The translations under genes and the position numbers were made by a program. 64,000 nt of DNA from Acidobacteriota bacterium (GTDB lineage Bacteria > Acidobacteriota > Thermoanaerobaculia > Multivoradales > Multivoraceae): NCBI GenBank assembly GCA_003388555.1, contig QQVD01000048.1, forward strand, positions 124,001-188,000, read 5' to 3'. A model generated the notes under the pieces. It ran no database searches. It had not been told where the DNA came from and saw only the letters and a list, made by a program, of their open reading frames with translations. Below, piece by piece: positions 26,902-35,936 of this stretch (positions are counted from its first letter, which is position 1; every line of letters starts with the position of its first letter).

Positions 26902-27390
26902 GTGCCGATCAGGGTGAAGGCGCGGTTGGGTGCGCGCCGTGACCTGTCGTCGATCGGGTGGTGGCGATTCGTCTGGATCCTGGCGGCGGTCGAGGTCCTG
27001 GCACTGCTCTACTTCGGCCATTGGGCGGCAGGGCTGGCGCAGGCCTCTGACCTGGTCTTGCAGGCGCGCTGGTCGTCGCGGTCCACCGCCGAGCTCTGGT
27101 CGGCGGTGCGCTGGGTCAACGTGATCGCGGCGCTCGCTCTGTGGCTCGCTTCGCCACGCGCCGGTTCCCGGCGGCGCCGAGAGCGCGAGAGCTGGCCGCT
27201 GGTCGGCTGGGTCGGTCTCCTCCTCACGCTCTCCCTGGCGACGAAGGCCCTGCAGCGGACGGAGCCCGCCCTGCGCATCGACCGTGTGATCGACTGTCGG
27301 GTCGATCCGTGTCGCGAGTTGACCGCCACCGAGGCGCACGGTGATGGCGAGGTGCGGAACGGCGGCGGCTTCGAGGAGGATCTTCGATGA
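26902..27390 (+). CDS. Hypothetical membrane protein overlapping the enoyl-CoA hydratase
   Basis: 162 aa from GTG 26902; GTG 26914 is equally possible. It has about three hydrophobic segments (WWRFVWILAAVEVLALLYFGHWAAG, WSAVRWVNVIAALALWLAS, WPLVGWVGLLLTLSLATKAL) and a polar C-terminus with a Cys pair (IDCRVDPCREL). The stop overlaps the enoyl-CoA hydratase start as ATGA, which is the main reason to accept it as a gene. The family is not recognised, and no SD is obvious. Confidence 0.6.
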   Translation: MPIRVKARLGARRDLSSIGWWRFVWILAAVEVLALLYFGHWAAGLAQASDLVLQARWSSRSTAELWSAVRWVNVIAALALWLASPRAGSRRRRERESWPLVGWVGLLLTLSLATKALQRTEPALRIDRVIDCRVDPCRELTATEAHGDGEVRNGGGFEEDLR

Positions 27391-28172
27391 GTGAGCCCGT
27401 GGTGCTGTACGAGGAGAACGACCACGTCGCGGTGCTGACCCTGAACCGGCCGCAGGCGAAGAACGCGCTGACCTACGAGGTCTACGCCGAGCTCGAGGAC
27501 CGGGTGCGCGCCTGCACCGCGCGCTGCCTGATCGTCACCGGCGCCGGCGGGGCGTTCTGCGCCGGCGACGATCTGAAGGAGATCCTCGGCTCGCAGCGCG
27601 GTGCGCCGCCGGAGGCCGTGGCTCGCTCTCGCGCCACCGGCGGCCTGACCCCGGCCGCCGACGCGCTCCTGCACACCGACGTGCCGGTGATCGCCGCGGT
27701 CGGCGGCGCCGCGGTGGGCTGGGGCATGGAGCTGGCGCTGATGGCCGACATCCGCATCGCCTCGAGCGCGGCGCGCTTCGGCGAGCTCTTCGTGCTGCGC
27801 GGCCTGTGCTGCGACGCGCCGGGCCTCGGCCGCCTCGCGTCGCTGGTCGGCCGCGAGCGCGCCGCCGAGCTGCTGTTCACCGGCGAGATCATCGATGCGG
27901 CGAGAGCGCTGGAGATCGGCCTGGTGTCGCGGGCGGTCGAGCCGGACCAGCTCATGCCGGCCGCTCACGAGCTGGCGGGCAGGATCGCTGCCAACCCGCC
28001 GCTCGCCGTGCAGGCGCTCAAGGCCGGGCTGCGCCGCACCCTCGATCCCGACTGGCGCGATACCGGCCGCTGGGCGATCGAGCAGATCCAGCGGCTGCGC
28101 CAGACCGAGGACTGCCGTGAGGGCGTGCAGGCGTTCCTCGAGAAGCGGCAGCCGCGCTACGTCGGGCGCTGA
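27387..28172 (+). CDS. Enoyl-CoA hydratase/isomerase family protein
   Basis: 261-aa crotonase-fold enzyme, cytosolic. N-terminal VLYEENDHVAVLTLNRPQAKNALTYEVYAEL, first oxyanion strand LIVTGAGGAFCAGDDLKEI, second oxyanion loop [40 protein letters not shown], and the helix pair AELLFTGEIIDAARALEIGLVSRAV are all in place. In classical hydratases the two catalytic Glu lie in the second half; here GELF and the neighbouring LCCDAPGLGRL differ, so exact reaction (hydration, isomerisation or CoA-thioester hydrolysis) is uncertain. Coupled to the upstream membrane gene and near a thiolase. Confidence 0.88.
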   Translation: MSEPVVLYEENDHVAVLTLNRPQAKNALTYEVYAELEDRVRACTARCLIVTGAGGAFCAGDDLKEILGSQRGAPPEAVARSRATGGLTPAADALLHTDVPVIAAVGGAAVGWGMELALMADIRIASSAARFGELFVLRGLCCDAPGLGRLASLVGRERAAELLFTGEIIDAARALEIGLVSRAVEPDQLMPAAHELAGRIAANPPLAVQALKAGLRRTLDPDWRDTGRWAIEQIQRLRQTEDCREGVQAFLEKRQPRYVGR

Positions 28173-28255
28173 TCGTCGGCTGAGGGGATCGTCCGGGCCG
28201 GCGCCGACTCCCACGCGCCGGTGCGAACGCGGTCCTCACGACCCTCGGGCAGGGA

Positions 28256-28783
28256 TCAGGGGGCGTGGCGCATGATCCCGCCGCCGACCTCGGGCACCAG
28301 CTGGTGCAGGGTGTGGCGGGTGCGCGGTGGGTTGTCGTGGTGCTGACGGATCTGCTCGAAGAGTTGCACCAGCAGGCGCTTGTCGCGGGCGTGACGCAGG
28401 GCGTTGGCGCGTGAAAGCTGCACGAAGTCGGCCCGCCAGCGCAGCTCGTTCTCCGGGCCGTCGTGCCACTGCTCGACCAGCACCCACAGGGCGAGGCGTG
28501 CCGCGATCTCGTCGTCGCTCAGCGGGCGTTCTTCCCAGCGCTCGTCGGCGAGCTTCCGGGCTCTCTCGTCGTCGACGGTCTGCTTCCGGGCTTCGCGGTA
28601 GATCGCCCACCCCTCTCGCATCATCAGGCGGGTGAGGCGGCCGGCCCAACGGAGGCGGAGCAGGTCGACCTGCCACCGCCTCGCGGAGTACACGAGCACG
28701 GCGACCGCGAACAGCACGCCGATGACGAAGACGATGGTCTGGCCGGTGTTCATGCTGGTGAGCCAGAAGGGGAGCTCGAACAT
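28256..28783 (-). CDS. Hypothetical single-pass membrane protein
   Basis: 175 aa from ATG 28783 with AGGAG 9 nt upstream. An N-terminal helix (TGQTIVFVIGVLFAVAVLVYSA) anchors a charged helical cytosolic domain: RLRWAGRLTRLMMREGWAIYREARKQTVDDERARKLADERWEERPLSDDEIAARLALWVLVEQWHDGPENELRWRADFVQLSRANALRHARDKRLLVQLFEQ. I do not recognise the family. The gene is single, divergent from the sigma factor at 29 kb. Confidence 0.6.
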   Translation of the reverse strand: MFELPFWLTSMNTGQTIVFVIGVLFAVAVLVYSARRWQVDLLRLRWAGRLTRLMMREGWAIYREARKQTVDDERARKLADERWEERPLSDDEIAARLALWVLVEQWHDGPENELRWRADFVQLSRANALRHARDKRLLVQLFEQIRQHHDNPPRTRHTLHQLVPEVGGGIMRHAP

Positions 28784-29254
28784 GGCGGGGTCTCCTGCGG
28801 GTGGTCGGTGGTCTCGCTCGCCTGCACGACGCGCTCGCCTTGCGGTGCGCTCGCCTTGGCGTGCGCTCGGCGTCGGCGAGCCCGAGGCGAGACGGGAGGC
28901 TGTTGACGACGTTGCCGTTGCCGCGCCGGCCGGGAGATCGAGGGCTCTGGCCCTGAGGTCCCCGGCAACCGCCTCGGCGGGCTCCCGTCCAACCGTCCGA
29001 TCGGTGGTCGAGAAGAGGGGCTCTGGAGGAGCGACGCGTTGAGGAGGAGCCACACGAGACGCGTGCTGATCCCGGGTGTGACCGCTCGAGGCGCGCTGGG
29101 CATTCGACAGGCGGTGCCATACTGCTCGCCGCGCCAGGCCGGCCGTCCCACGAGCTCGGGTGGCCGGTCGTTCGCATCGATCCGGCGGGGCGGCGTCAGG
29201 AGCGCGCCGGCAGCGGCTCGACGCTGGCGCGGGCGCGCCACCTCAGCTGGACCG
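28784..29254. other. Divergent intergenic region before the sigma factor
   Basis: 471 bases with no supported gene. Three head-to-tail 16-base units beginning GCGCTCGCC/GCGCTCGGC lie at 28831-28878. The sigma-factor frame is open back to 29039, but its translation is Arg/Ser-rich and unlike any sigma region. Promoters for both flanking genes are expected; I cannot assign boxes with confidence. Confidence 0.45.
28831..28878. repeat. Short tandem repeat, three 16-bp units
   Basis: GCGCTCGCCTTGCGGT (28831-28846), GCGCTCGCCTTGGCGT (28847-28862) and the diverged GCGCTCGGCGTCGGCG (28863-28878) lie head to tail in the divergent region upstream of the sigma factor. They could be operator repeats or simple slippage products. 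Confidence 0.4.
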
Positions 29255-30232
29255 ATGTCCGATCTCCGTGAATCAACCGCCCCGACCGAGCCGGGCGAAG
29301 GATGGGACCCGGTGCTCGGGCCGGTGGTCGCCTCCGGCGCTCCCGCCGAGGAGTTCGGCCGGGTCGCCCAGGAGCTGGTGCAGCCGCTCGTCGCGGCCGA
29401 GGTTCGCGCCTACTTCGGTGCCGGCGAGGACGCCGCCACGATCGAGGACGCGACGGCCCAGGTCGGCCTGCAGGTGTGGGACAGGGTCCGTTCGGGTCTG
29501 GGTGGCGAGGAGCCGCCGATCGTGCGTCTCAGGCCCTACCTGCGGCAGGCCGCACGAGCGGTCTGCATCGACCTGCTACGTCGGCGCCATCCGCGCCGCA
29601 CCCGGCTCGAGTACCGCATGCGCTACCTCGAGCGCGGCGACGAGAGCTGGGCCCGTCGCCGGCTGCCCAACGGCCAGTGGCAGGCGGAGCTGGCCGCCGG
29701 CGTGGCGCGTCGCGCCGGCGGGACGGCCGAGGCGGAGCGCCTGCTCGCCGCGGTGCACTTCGAGCTCGAGGCCTCCGGCGGCAGCTGCGGCTGGGGCGAG
29801 CTGGTGCGCCGGGTCGGCGAGCGTCTCGGCGAGCTCGACGAGCCGCGGGTCCCGGTCGACGAAGGGGCGGTGGCGGACCGCTCGTCGACGTCGCCGGAGA
29901 ACGAGCTCCACCGCCGCGCCTTCCTGCGCCGGCTGTGGAGCGAGATCGTCGAGCTGCCGCACAACCAGCGCGTCGCCCTGCTGCTCAACCTGCGCGTTGC
30001 CGCCGGGCAGGACGCGGTCGAGCTCTTCCTCGCCTGCGGCATCGCCGATCTCGAGGAGCTGGCGTGGGTGCTCGGGCTCCAGGCGCCGGACGTGGGCCGG
30101 CTGCTCGACGACCTGCCGCTCGACGACGCCGCGATCGCTGCACGCCTCGGCCTGACGGCGCGACAGGTGGTCAATCTGCGTCTGTCGGCGCGGCGCCGGC
30201 TGGCGCGACGGTTGAAGGAGTTCCTCGCATGA
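29255..30232 (+). CDS. Sigma-70-family (ECF-like) sigma factor, unusually long
   Basis: 325 aa from ATG 29255 (MSDLRES). Region 2 is recognisable in ELVQPLVAAEVRAYFGAGEDAATIEDATAQVGLQVWDRVRSGLGG... VRLRPYLRQAARAVCIDLLRRRHPRRTRL. A long middle segment of about 100 residues (YRMRYLERGDESWARRRLPNGQWQAELAAGVARR...GELVRRVGERLGEL) separates it from FLRRLWSEIVELPHNQRVALLLNLRVA and the terminal helix-turn-helix AIAARLGLTARQVVNLRLSARRRLARRLKEFLA. The insert makes it longer than most ECF factors. ATGA overlap with the next gene suggests a sigma/anti-sigma pair. Confidence 0.78.
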   Translation: MSDLRESTAPTEPGEGWDPVLGPVVASGAPAEEFGRVAQELVQPLVAAEVRAYFGAGEDAATIEDATAQVGLQVWDRVRSGLGGEEPPIVRLRPYLRQAARAVCIDLLRRRHPRRTRLEYRMRYLERGDESWARRRLPNGQWQAELAAGVARRAGGTAEAERLLAAVHFELEASGGSCGWGELVRRVGERLGELDEPRVPVDEGAVADRSSTSPENELHRRAFLRRLWSEIVELPHNQRVALLLNLRVAAGQDAVELFLACGIADLEELAWVLGLQAPDVGRLLDDLPLDDAAIAARLGLTARQVVNLRLSARRRLARRLKEFLA

Positions 30233-31326
30233 AACCCGACGCGGACAGAGAGCGCACGTCGCCGGCGAGGCGTCGCAGCACCGAGGAGCGGCTCGAGGCG
30301 GCGATGCGCGACGACCTCACGGCGGCCGCCGAGGACGAAGCCGAGCACACCGTCACCGACGAAGCGGGCGACGGTGAGCCTTCGGTGGACGCCTCGCCCG
30401 ACGACGAGATCGGTCAGCTCTGCGACCTGATCGACGGCAGGATGGCGCCGGCCGAGGAACGGGCGCTGCGTGCCCGACTCACGGCCGAGCCGGCGCTGCG
30501 CCGGCTGTTCGACGAGCTGCGCCTGGCCACCGGCGATCTGCGGCCTCCGGCGGCGTCGCGTCGCCGCCCGGGCGTCGCCACGGCGTGGTGGGGGGCTGCC
30601 GCGGCGACGCTGCTGGTGGCGGTCGGCGCGGCCTTCTGGCTGCGGCTCGGCGCGCGCGAGCTTGCCTCCGAGCAGGCATGGCTCCCGGACCTGATGCGGC
30701 AGGTGTCGGAGGTCGCGGCGGGCGGCCCGCCGCCGCGACCGCCTTCGGTCGAACGTCTGGCGTCCCGTGCCGGCGTGCTGCTCGATGACGCCGCTCCGCC
30801 TGCCGCTCCGGACGCGTTCACCGAGGGCGCCGACGGCGTCGAGCTCCTGGCGCCGCGCGGCACCCGGGTGTCGGACGCGCAGCCGCGCTTCCAGTGGCGT
30901 GACGGCGCCGACTCCGGGACTGTCCAAGGCACCACCTACGCGGTCGAGGTGTTCGATCTCGACTTCGAGCCGGTGGCGTCGAGTGGCACGCTCCAAGGGA
31001 GCAGTTGGACACCGGAGGAGCCGCTGCCGGCGGGGCTCGTCCTGCTCTGGCAGCTGCGCGTGTCGCGGCCCGCTGGCGAGCAGCTCGTGGTGCCGGCCCC
31101 GCCAGTCGCGGAGGCTCGTTTCGAGGTGCTCGGCGCGGACGAGGCGGGCGAGCTCGAACAGCGGCTCGAAGTGCTCGAGCACACAGCGTTCGAGGAGTCG
31201 CAGCGCGAGCTGGCGCGGATCCTCCTGCTCGCCGGCGCCGGCCTGCGCGACGAGGCTCGCAGCGAGCTGACGGCGGCTCGGCACCTCTCGGGCGATGTGG
31301 TCGCGCGCCTGCGGCGCGACCTCTGA
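30229..31326 (+). CDS. Putative transmembrane anti-sigma factor
   Basis: 365 aa. Cytosolic acidic N-terminus with an anti-sigma-like helix bundle (DDEIGQLCDLIDGRMAPAEERALRARLTAEPALRRLFDELRLATGDLR) but no Cys-His zinc motif, then one membrane helix (VATAWWGAAAATLLVAVGAAFWL) and a periplasmic part. The latter contains a beta-sandwich-like stretch (VELLAPRGTRVSDAQPRFQWRDGADSGTVQGTTYAVEVFDLDFEPVASSG) reminiscent of fibronectin-type modules, then helices (ELEQRLEVLEHTAFEESQRELARILLLAGAGLRDEARSELTAARHL). It overlaps the sigma gene by four bases. Role inferred from position and topology. Confidence 0.7.
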   Translation: MKPDADRERTSPARRRSTEERLEAAMRDDLTAAAEDEAEHTVTDEAGDGEPSVDASPDDEIGQLCDLIDGRMAPAEERALRARLTAEPALRRLFDELRLATGDLRPPAASRRRPGVATAWWGAAAATLLVAVGAAFWLRLGARELASEQAWLPDLMRQVSEVAAGGPPPRPPSVERLASRAGVLLDDAAPPAAPDAFTEGADGVELLAPRGTRVSDAQPRFQWRDGADSGTVQGTTYAVEVFDLDFEPVASSGTLQGSSWTPEEPLPAGLVLLWQLRVSRPAGEQLVVPAPPVAEARFEVLGADEAGELEQRLEVLEHTAFEESQRELARILLLAGAGLRDEARSELTAARHLSGDVVARLRRDL

Positions 31327-31468
31327 CGGCCGGCGCCGACCGTCGCGGCGACCCGCCGTTCCACGGGCTCGGCGCGAAGCTCGCCTGGCAACGGCGCGAC
31401 GGACCTCCCGTCGTGATCTTCCAGCCGGAGATCCGCTCCGGCGACGGAAGGCAGCAGGGAGGAAGAGG

Positions 31469-33289
31469 ATGCATGGTTGCCGGGCGCGCGTAACCGGGAG
31501 AGTGCAGCCCGGGTGGTGCGCACTGCGGGCTGCGGCGATGGGGTGCCTGGCGGCGGCGGTGGCCGCCTTCACCAGCGCACCTGCACCTCTCGCCGCCGCG
31601 ACCTTCGTGGTCGATCGCAACGACGACGTGATCGCCAGCGGCTGCCTGCCGACGGTCGTCGCCGACTGCTCGCTGCGCGGCGCCATCGTGTTGGCCAACG
31701 CCAGCCTCGGTCCCGACGTCGTGATGGTGCCGGAGGCGATCTACGAGGTGTCGCTGCCTGGCCTCGACAACAGTGGACACGCCGGCGACCTCGACGTGCG
31801 CGACGACCTCGAGATCGTCGCGGTTCCTGGCGACGAGCCGGTGGTGCGGGCGCTGCAGTCGCTCGACGACGGCTTGTTCCAGATCGTCGACGGCGCCGAG
31901 GTCTCGATCCAGGGGCTGCGGCTGGAGGCGGAGCCGCACGGCAACGGAACCAACTGCGGGGTCTGGGTCAGCGCCGGATCTCTCGAGCTGCGCCAGGTCG
32001 ACCTGGCTCCCGTCGGCTCTCTGGGCACGACCGCGGACTGCGACGCCCTGGTGGTGTCGTCGGCCGCCTCCTCCGTGGAGGTCACGGGCAGCTCGGTCGA
32101 ACGGTTCCGCAACTGTCTCTACGCCAGCTTCTGGGCGTCGGTCATCGTCGCCGACTCGACGATGAGAGCCTGCTCACAGAGGGCGATCTGGGTGTCCGAC
32201 AGCTCGCTCTCGCTCCTGCGCGCCTCGTTCGTCGGCAACGGCTACGTCAACGGTCAGCTCGGACCCGGTAGCGGCGGAGCGGTGCGCGCGGTCTCGGCGT
32301 CTTCGGTCGAGGTCCGCGAGTCCCTCTTCCAGGGCAACGGCGGTTCGTCCTACGGCGCGGCGATCCGTTGCGAGGGAAGCACCCTGCTGGTCGAGGACAC
32401 GTGGTTCTCGGGCAATCAGGTGATCGACACCGGTTCGGCGCTCGACAGCGGCGGCGCGCTCTTCGTCGGACCCGGGAGTGCCGCCACCTTACGCCGCAGC
32501 GTCCTGCGCGGCAACCAGGCCGAGCGCGGTGGCGCGATCGCCGTGGTCGACGTCGACGGCGTGCTGCTGGAGGACCTGGAGGTGGTCGGCAACCTGGCTC
32601 TGAAGGGTGGCGGCATCTGGATCCAGGACCAGAGCCCGTCGTCTGCCACGGTGACCTTCGAGCGCGTCGTGCTCTGGGACAATGAGGCGTCGGGCGGCAG
32701 CGGAGCCGGCGGCGCGGTGCTGATCGAGGGGCTCGCTCCGCCGGAGGTGTTGCTGCGCAACAGCACCCTGTTCGGCAACCGGGCGCGCTTCGGCAGCGCC
32801 ATGCACTCGGCGGGTTCGAGCTCGGCATCGGTGGCTCTCCAGCACACCAGTCTGGTGGCCAATCCCCCGGGCAGCACGCCCCCGGCGGTGTTCGGGGGCA
32901 TGGCGACCCTGGAGGGCTCGGTGCTCGACGGAGGCTGTTCGGGCGGCGCGACGATCGTCTCGCTCGGCGGCAACGTCGAGAGCCCGGGATCCTCGTGCGG
33001 CCTGGGAGGTGGCGACCTCTCGGTACCCGATCTGATGGTCGAGTCGCTGGCCCGTCTGCCGGGCGTGCCTCCGTACGTGCTGCCGCGCCCGGGATCGCCG
33101 CTGCGCGACCTGACACCCTGCACCCTCGCCGTCGACCAGCGCGGCGTCAGCCGGCCGCAGGACAGTGGTGGCGGGGCGCTGTGCGACAGCGGCGCGGTGG
33201 AGGGGCGACCCGGCGAGAGCGGGGAGATCTTCGTCGACGGGCTGGAGGGTGGCTCTCTGGCCTCCTGGTCTAGCCAGGTCGGCGGGTGA
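31469..33289 (+). CDS. Secreted CSLREA-domain right-handed beta-helix protein
   Basis: 606 aa from ATG 31469 (GGAGG 6 nt upstream), with a signal peptide ending near APLAAA. The opening TFVVDRNDDVIASGCLPTVVADCSLRGAIVLANA is a CSLREA N-terminal domain, with G replacing E in the signature. About residues 100-520 are parallel beta-helix coils rich in SGNQ, GNxA and GGA/GI turns (SALDSGGALFVGPGSAATLRRSVLRGNQAERGGAIAV...). The end IFVDGLEGGSLASWSSQVGG carries the F-x-D-x-L-E-x-G tail shared with two other secreted proteins. Likely a surface or extracellular protein. The 3' end overlaps the convergent CHAT gene by 20 bp. Confidence 0.82.
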   Translation: MHGCRARVTGRVQPGWCALRAAAMGCLAAAVAAFTSAPAPLAAATFVVDRNDDVIASGCLPTVVADCSLRGAIVLANASLGPDVVMVPEAIYEVSLPGLDNSGHAGDLDVRDDLEIVAVPGDEPVVRALQSLDDGLFQIVDGAEVSIQGLRLEAEPHGNGTNCGVWVSAGSLELRQVDLAPVGSLGTTADCDALVVSSAASSVEVTGSSVERFRNCLYASFWASVIVADSTMRACSQRAIWVSDSSLSLLRASFVGNGYVNGQLGPGSGGAVRAVSASSVEVRESLFQGNGGSSYGAAIRCEGSTLLVEDTWFSGNQVIDTGSALDSGGALFVGPGSAATLRRSVLRGNQAERGGAIAVVDVDGVLLEDLEVVGNLALKGGGIWIQDQSPSSATVTFERVVLWDNEASGGSGAGGAVLIEGLAPPEVLLRNSTLFGNRARFGSAMHSAGSSSASVALQHTSLVANPPGSTPPAVFGGMATLEGSVLDGGCSGGATIVSLGGNVESPGSSCGLGGGDLSVPDLMVESLARLPGVPPYVLPRPGSPLRDLTPCTLAVDQRGVSRPQDSGGGALCDSGAVEGRPGESGEIFVDGLEGGSLASWSSQVGG

Positions 33290-35741
33290 CGTCGGCGCTG
33301 GGCGGGAACGGCTGCGCCGCCGCCGGCGCGACGTGACCGGCGCCCACCAGCTGCCAGGCCGCCCAGTAGAAGGGGTGCTCGTAGCCGGGGCGGGCGCGCA
33401 CCCGGCGGGCGGCCTCGCCGACCAGGACGGCAAGCGACACGGGCTCCGTCCTGGCCTCGAGCAGAGGTCGGTAGAGGCTTTCTGTGGCGAGCCGCGTCGC
33501 TTCGGCGTCGACCCGCCACAGCGTCGCCAGCACGTTGCGGGCGCCGCTCTGCAGCGCCGCCCAGGAGAAGCCTGCGACGCCTTCCCCGGCGCCTACCGCC
33601 CCGCGGCCGGTCTCGCACGCCGCGAGGGTGAGCAGCTCGGCCGAGAGGGAGCGGCCGAGCAAGCTCTCGGCGACCAGGCGCGGCGCCGGCGAGGCCGCCG
33701 GTCCGCTGCCGGCCCGGCCCAGCGACAGCTCGATGCTCGAGCGCAATGGCTCGCCGTCGACGAGCTGGCCGTGGCCGGCGAAGTGGAGCAGCCGGGCCCG
33801 GTCCACGCTGCTCGCCGCGAGGTCGGCCGCGGTCCGCAGCTCGGTCTGCCCGGGCGCCGTGGGGGGCCAGGGTCGCTGGCCGGCCCAGGCGATGCCTCGT
33901 CCGGCTGCGCGGCGCTCGCCGAGACCCTCGGCCAGGCGCAGTGACGGTGCGACAGCGATCGGAGCCAGGTCGAGCAGCGGCCCGGCCTCGGTCTCGAGCG
34001 CCAACCACGGCAGCTGCCAGAGCGCGTCGTCCGGCACCACCAGGAGCTCGGCCGGCCGGCTCGCTGGCGACGCCGAGAAGGCGTCGACGACGATCTCCGG
34101 GAGCAGCTCGCGGCCGAGCTCGCGGGCCAGGGGCCGGTAGCCGAGGGCACGTCCCGCGAGGGTGGAGCGCAAGCCCTCGACGCGGGTGCGCAGCTGATCG
34201 CGCGGCAGGGCCCGTCGCTCCCAACCGAAGCGGTGTCGCAGGCTTTCCCCGGCGCGCCTGTCGGGGAGCGCCCAGAAGACGAACAGCGCCTCCTCGCCGA
34301 CGGTGTAGGCGAGCAGCGCCCGCCGTCCGAGCAGGCGCGTGAGATCCCCGGCGGTGATCGGCGAGCTGGCTGCCGAGGCGGCCGCCGCCGATTCGCCGCC
34401 GAGCAGCTCGAGCAGAGTCCGGGCGCGCGCCCGATCGGCGACGGTCAGCGCCTCGAGCGCCCGCCCCCGGCGCACCAGCTCGTCGATGAGGTGGTGGTAG
34501 GGCGCTCGGCGCTCGTCGAGGAAGCGCCGCCGAGAAGGCCCCGGGGCGACTGCTTCGTCGCGCCAGCTCTCGAGCGCTTCGATCGCCTCGTTCAGCCGCT
34601 CCAGCCCGGCGCCGTCGAGACCGGTGCCCGAGGGGTCGCGGCTGGCCAGGGCCTGCACGGTGAGAGCCCTCCAGAGGTGTGTGGCTGCTCCGAGCTTCTC
34701 GCCGGTCCGGACGGCTTCGGAGGCCTGGCGAGATGCCAGCTCGTGGCGCCCCAGCCGCGCCAGAGCCTCGGCCAGCGTCAGCCGCGACATCATCTCGTGG
34801 CGCAGGTCGCCCTGCTGGCGGGCGAACTCGATCGCACGGTCGGCGAGCTGGACTGCCGCCTCGAGCTCGCCGGCTCCGAGCAGCACCTCGGCGCGCGCCT
34901 GGACGAGTGCCGGGACGACGTGCGACTCGCCGAGCTCGAGCGCGATGCGCTCGGCTTCTCGCAGCGCCTCGGCCGCGGCGCCGGGGTCGCCGAGATCGTT
35001 CTCGTGCAGTGCGAGGTTGCGCAGCAGGACCGGCAGGTTGCCGCGGCGGTCCTGACCGTGCAGCCCGACGGCCTCGCGGTACAGGGCCAGGGCTCCCTCG
35101 CCTTCGCCGAGAAGGGTGAGCACGTTGGCCAGGTTGCCGAGCGGGATGGCACTGGCCTCGAGGTCCCCGGCCTCGCGGCGCAGCGTCAGGCTGCGCCGGA
35201 ACGCCTCCTCGGCGAGACGCAGGTCGCCGCGGTCGTAGTGCACCGACCCGAGGTTGTTCCACGGCGGCGCCTGGCGCTCGGGCGGCAGCTCGGCGACGAG
35301 CTCGATCTGCTCGCCCAGCAGGCGGGCCGCCAGGTCGAGGTCGCCGAGGCGGCGGGCGACGATCGAACGGTTGCCGAGCGCCGCGGCGAGTGAGGGGTGG
35401 GGGGCGCCCTCCCCGGTCGGGGCGGAGCGGTAGTAGGCCAGCGCGGCATCGAGCGCGGCGCCTGCCGCGGCGAACTCACCCTGCCGGCCGTAGACCTGGC
35501 CCAGCCACACCTGGACATACGCCTGACCGTTCTCGTCTCCGACCGTGCGGGCCGCCGCCAGGGCCTCTTCGAAGACCGCCTCGGCCTGCGCCGGCCCCGC
35601 CTCGCGGAGCGTCCGGTCGCCGCGGTCGGCGAGCACGCGCCAGGTGGGCGTGGTCTCCTCCTGCGGCAGCGCCGGCACGGCCGCGGCGACGGCGGCGAGC
35701 AGCAGGCAGCAGAGCCGTCGTCGGGCGGGCCGGTCGATCAC
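33270..35741 (-). CDS. Exported TPR-CHAT domain protein (caspase-like)
   Basis: 823 aa from GTG 35741; no clear SD, but a signal-like helix (LCCLLLAAVAAAVPALPQE) follows immediately. About residues 30-430 are TPR repeats (GQAYVQVWLGQVYGRQGEFAAAGAALDAALAYYR; NLGSVHYDRGDLRLAEEAFRRSL; and others). The C-terminal third is a CHAT peptidase domain with catalytic His in ARLLHFAGHGQL (near 654) and Cys in LLTLAACETGRGAVGAGEGVAGFSWAALQSGARNVLATLWRVD (near 708). CHAT proteases are usually activated by ligand-binding through their repeats. It is convergent with the CSLREA gene with overlapping 3' ends; its target is not encoded obviously nearby. Confidence 0.85.
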   Translation of the reverse strand: MIDRPARRRLCCLLLAAVAAAVPALPQEETTPTWRVLADRGDRTLREAGPAQAEAVFEEALAAARTVGDENGQAYVQVWLGQVYGRQGEFAAAGAALDAALAYYRSAPTGEGAPHPSLAAALGNRSIVARRLGDLDLAARLLGEQIELVAELPPERQAPPWNNLGSVHYDRGDLRLAEEAFRRSLTLRREAGDLEASAIPLGNLANVLTLLGEGEGALALYREAVGLHGQDRRGNLPVLLRNLALHENDLGDPGAAAEALREAERIALELGESHVVPALVQARAEVLLGAGELEAAVQLADRAIEFARQQGDLRHEMMSRLTLAEALARLGRHELASRQASEAVRTGEKLGAATHLWRALTVQALASRDPSGTGLDGAGLERLNEAIEALESWRDEAVAPGPSRRRFLDERRAPYHHLIDELVRRGRALEALTVADRARARTLLELLGGESAAAASAASSPITAGDLTRLLGRRALLAYTVGEEALFVFWALPDRRAGESLRHRFGWERRALPRDQLRTRVEGLRSTLAGRALGYRPLARELGRELLPEIVVDAFSASPASRPAELLVVPDDALWQLPWLALETEAGPLLDLAPIAVAPSLRLAEGLGERRAAGRGIAWAGQRPWPPTAPGQTELRTAADLAASSVDRARLLHFAGHGQLVDGEPLRSSIELSLGRAGSGPAASPAPRLVAESLLGRSLSAELLTLAACETGRGAVGAGEGVAGFSWAALQSGARNVLATLWRVDAEATRLATESLYRPLLEARTEPVSLAVLVGEAARRVRARPGYEHPFYWAAWQLVGAGHVAPAAAQPFPPSADVTRRPG

Positions 35742-35936
35742 GATCGACGATGTTAGCTGGCGAGCTTGGCTGGCGCGGCTGGACCCGCCACGGCCCTTGT
35801 CCGCGGTGGCCGCGAGCGATCGGCATGGCCAGAGCGGCAACCCACCCCGGCGGCTCCCGTCGGGAGCGTCGGAGGCGGGTCCAGAAGAGCTGACTGGCGG
35901 CCCGCGACATGCCCGCCGCGCGGGAGGAGGAGAACG

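Noticed and set aside
32416-35262. 948-aa minus-strand ORF
   Set aside because: It runs through the TPR-CHAT gene in another frame and antisense to the CSLREA gene; no family features.
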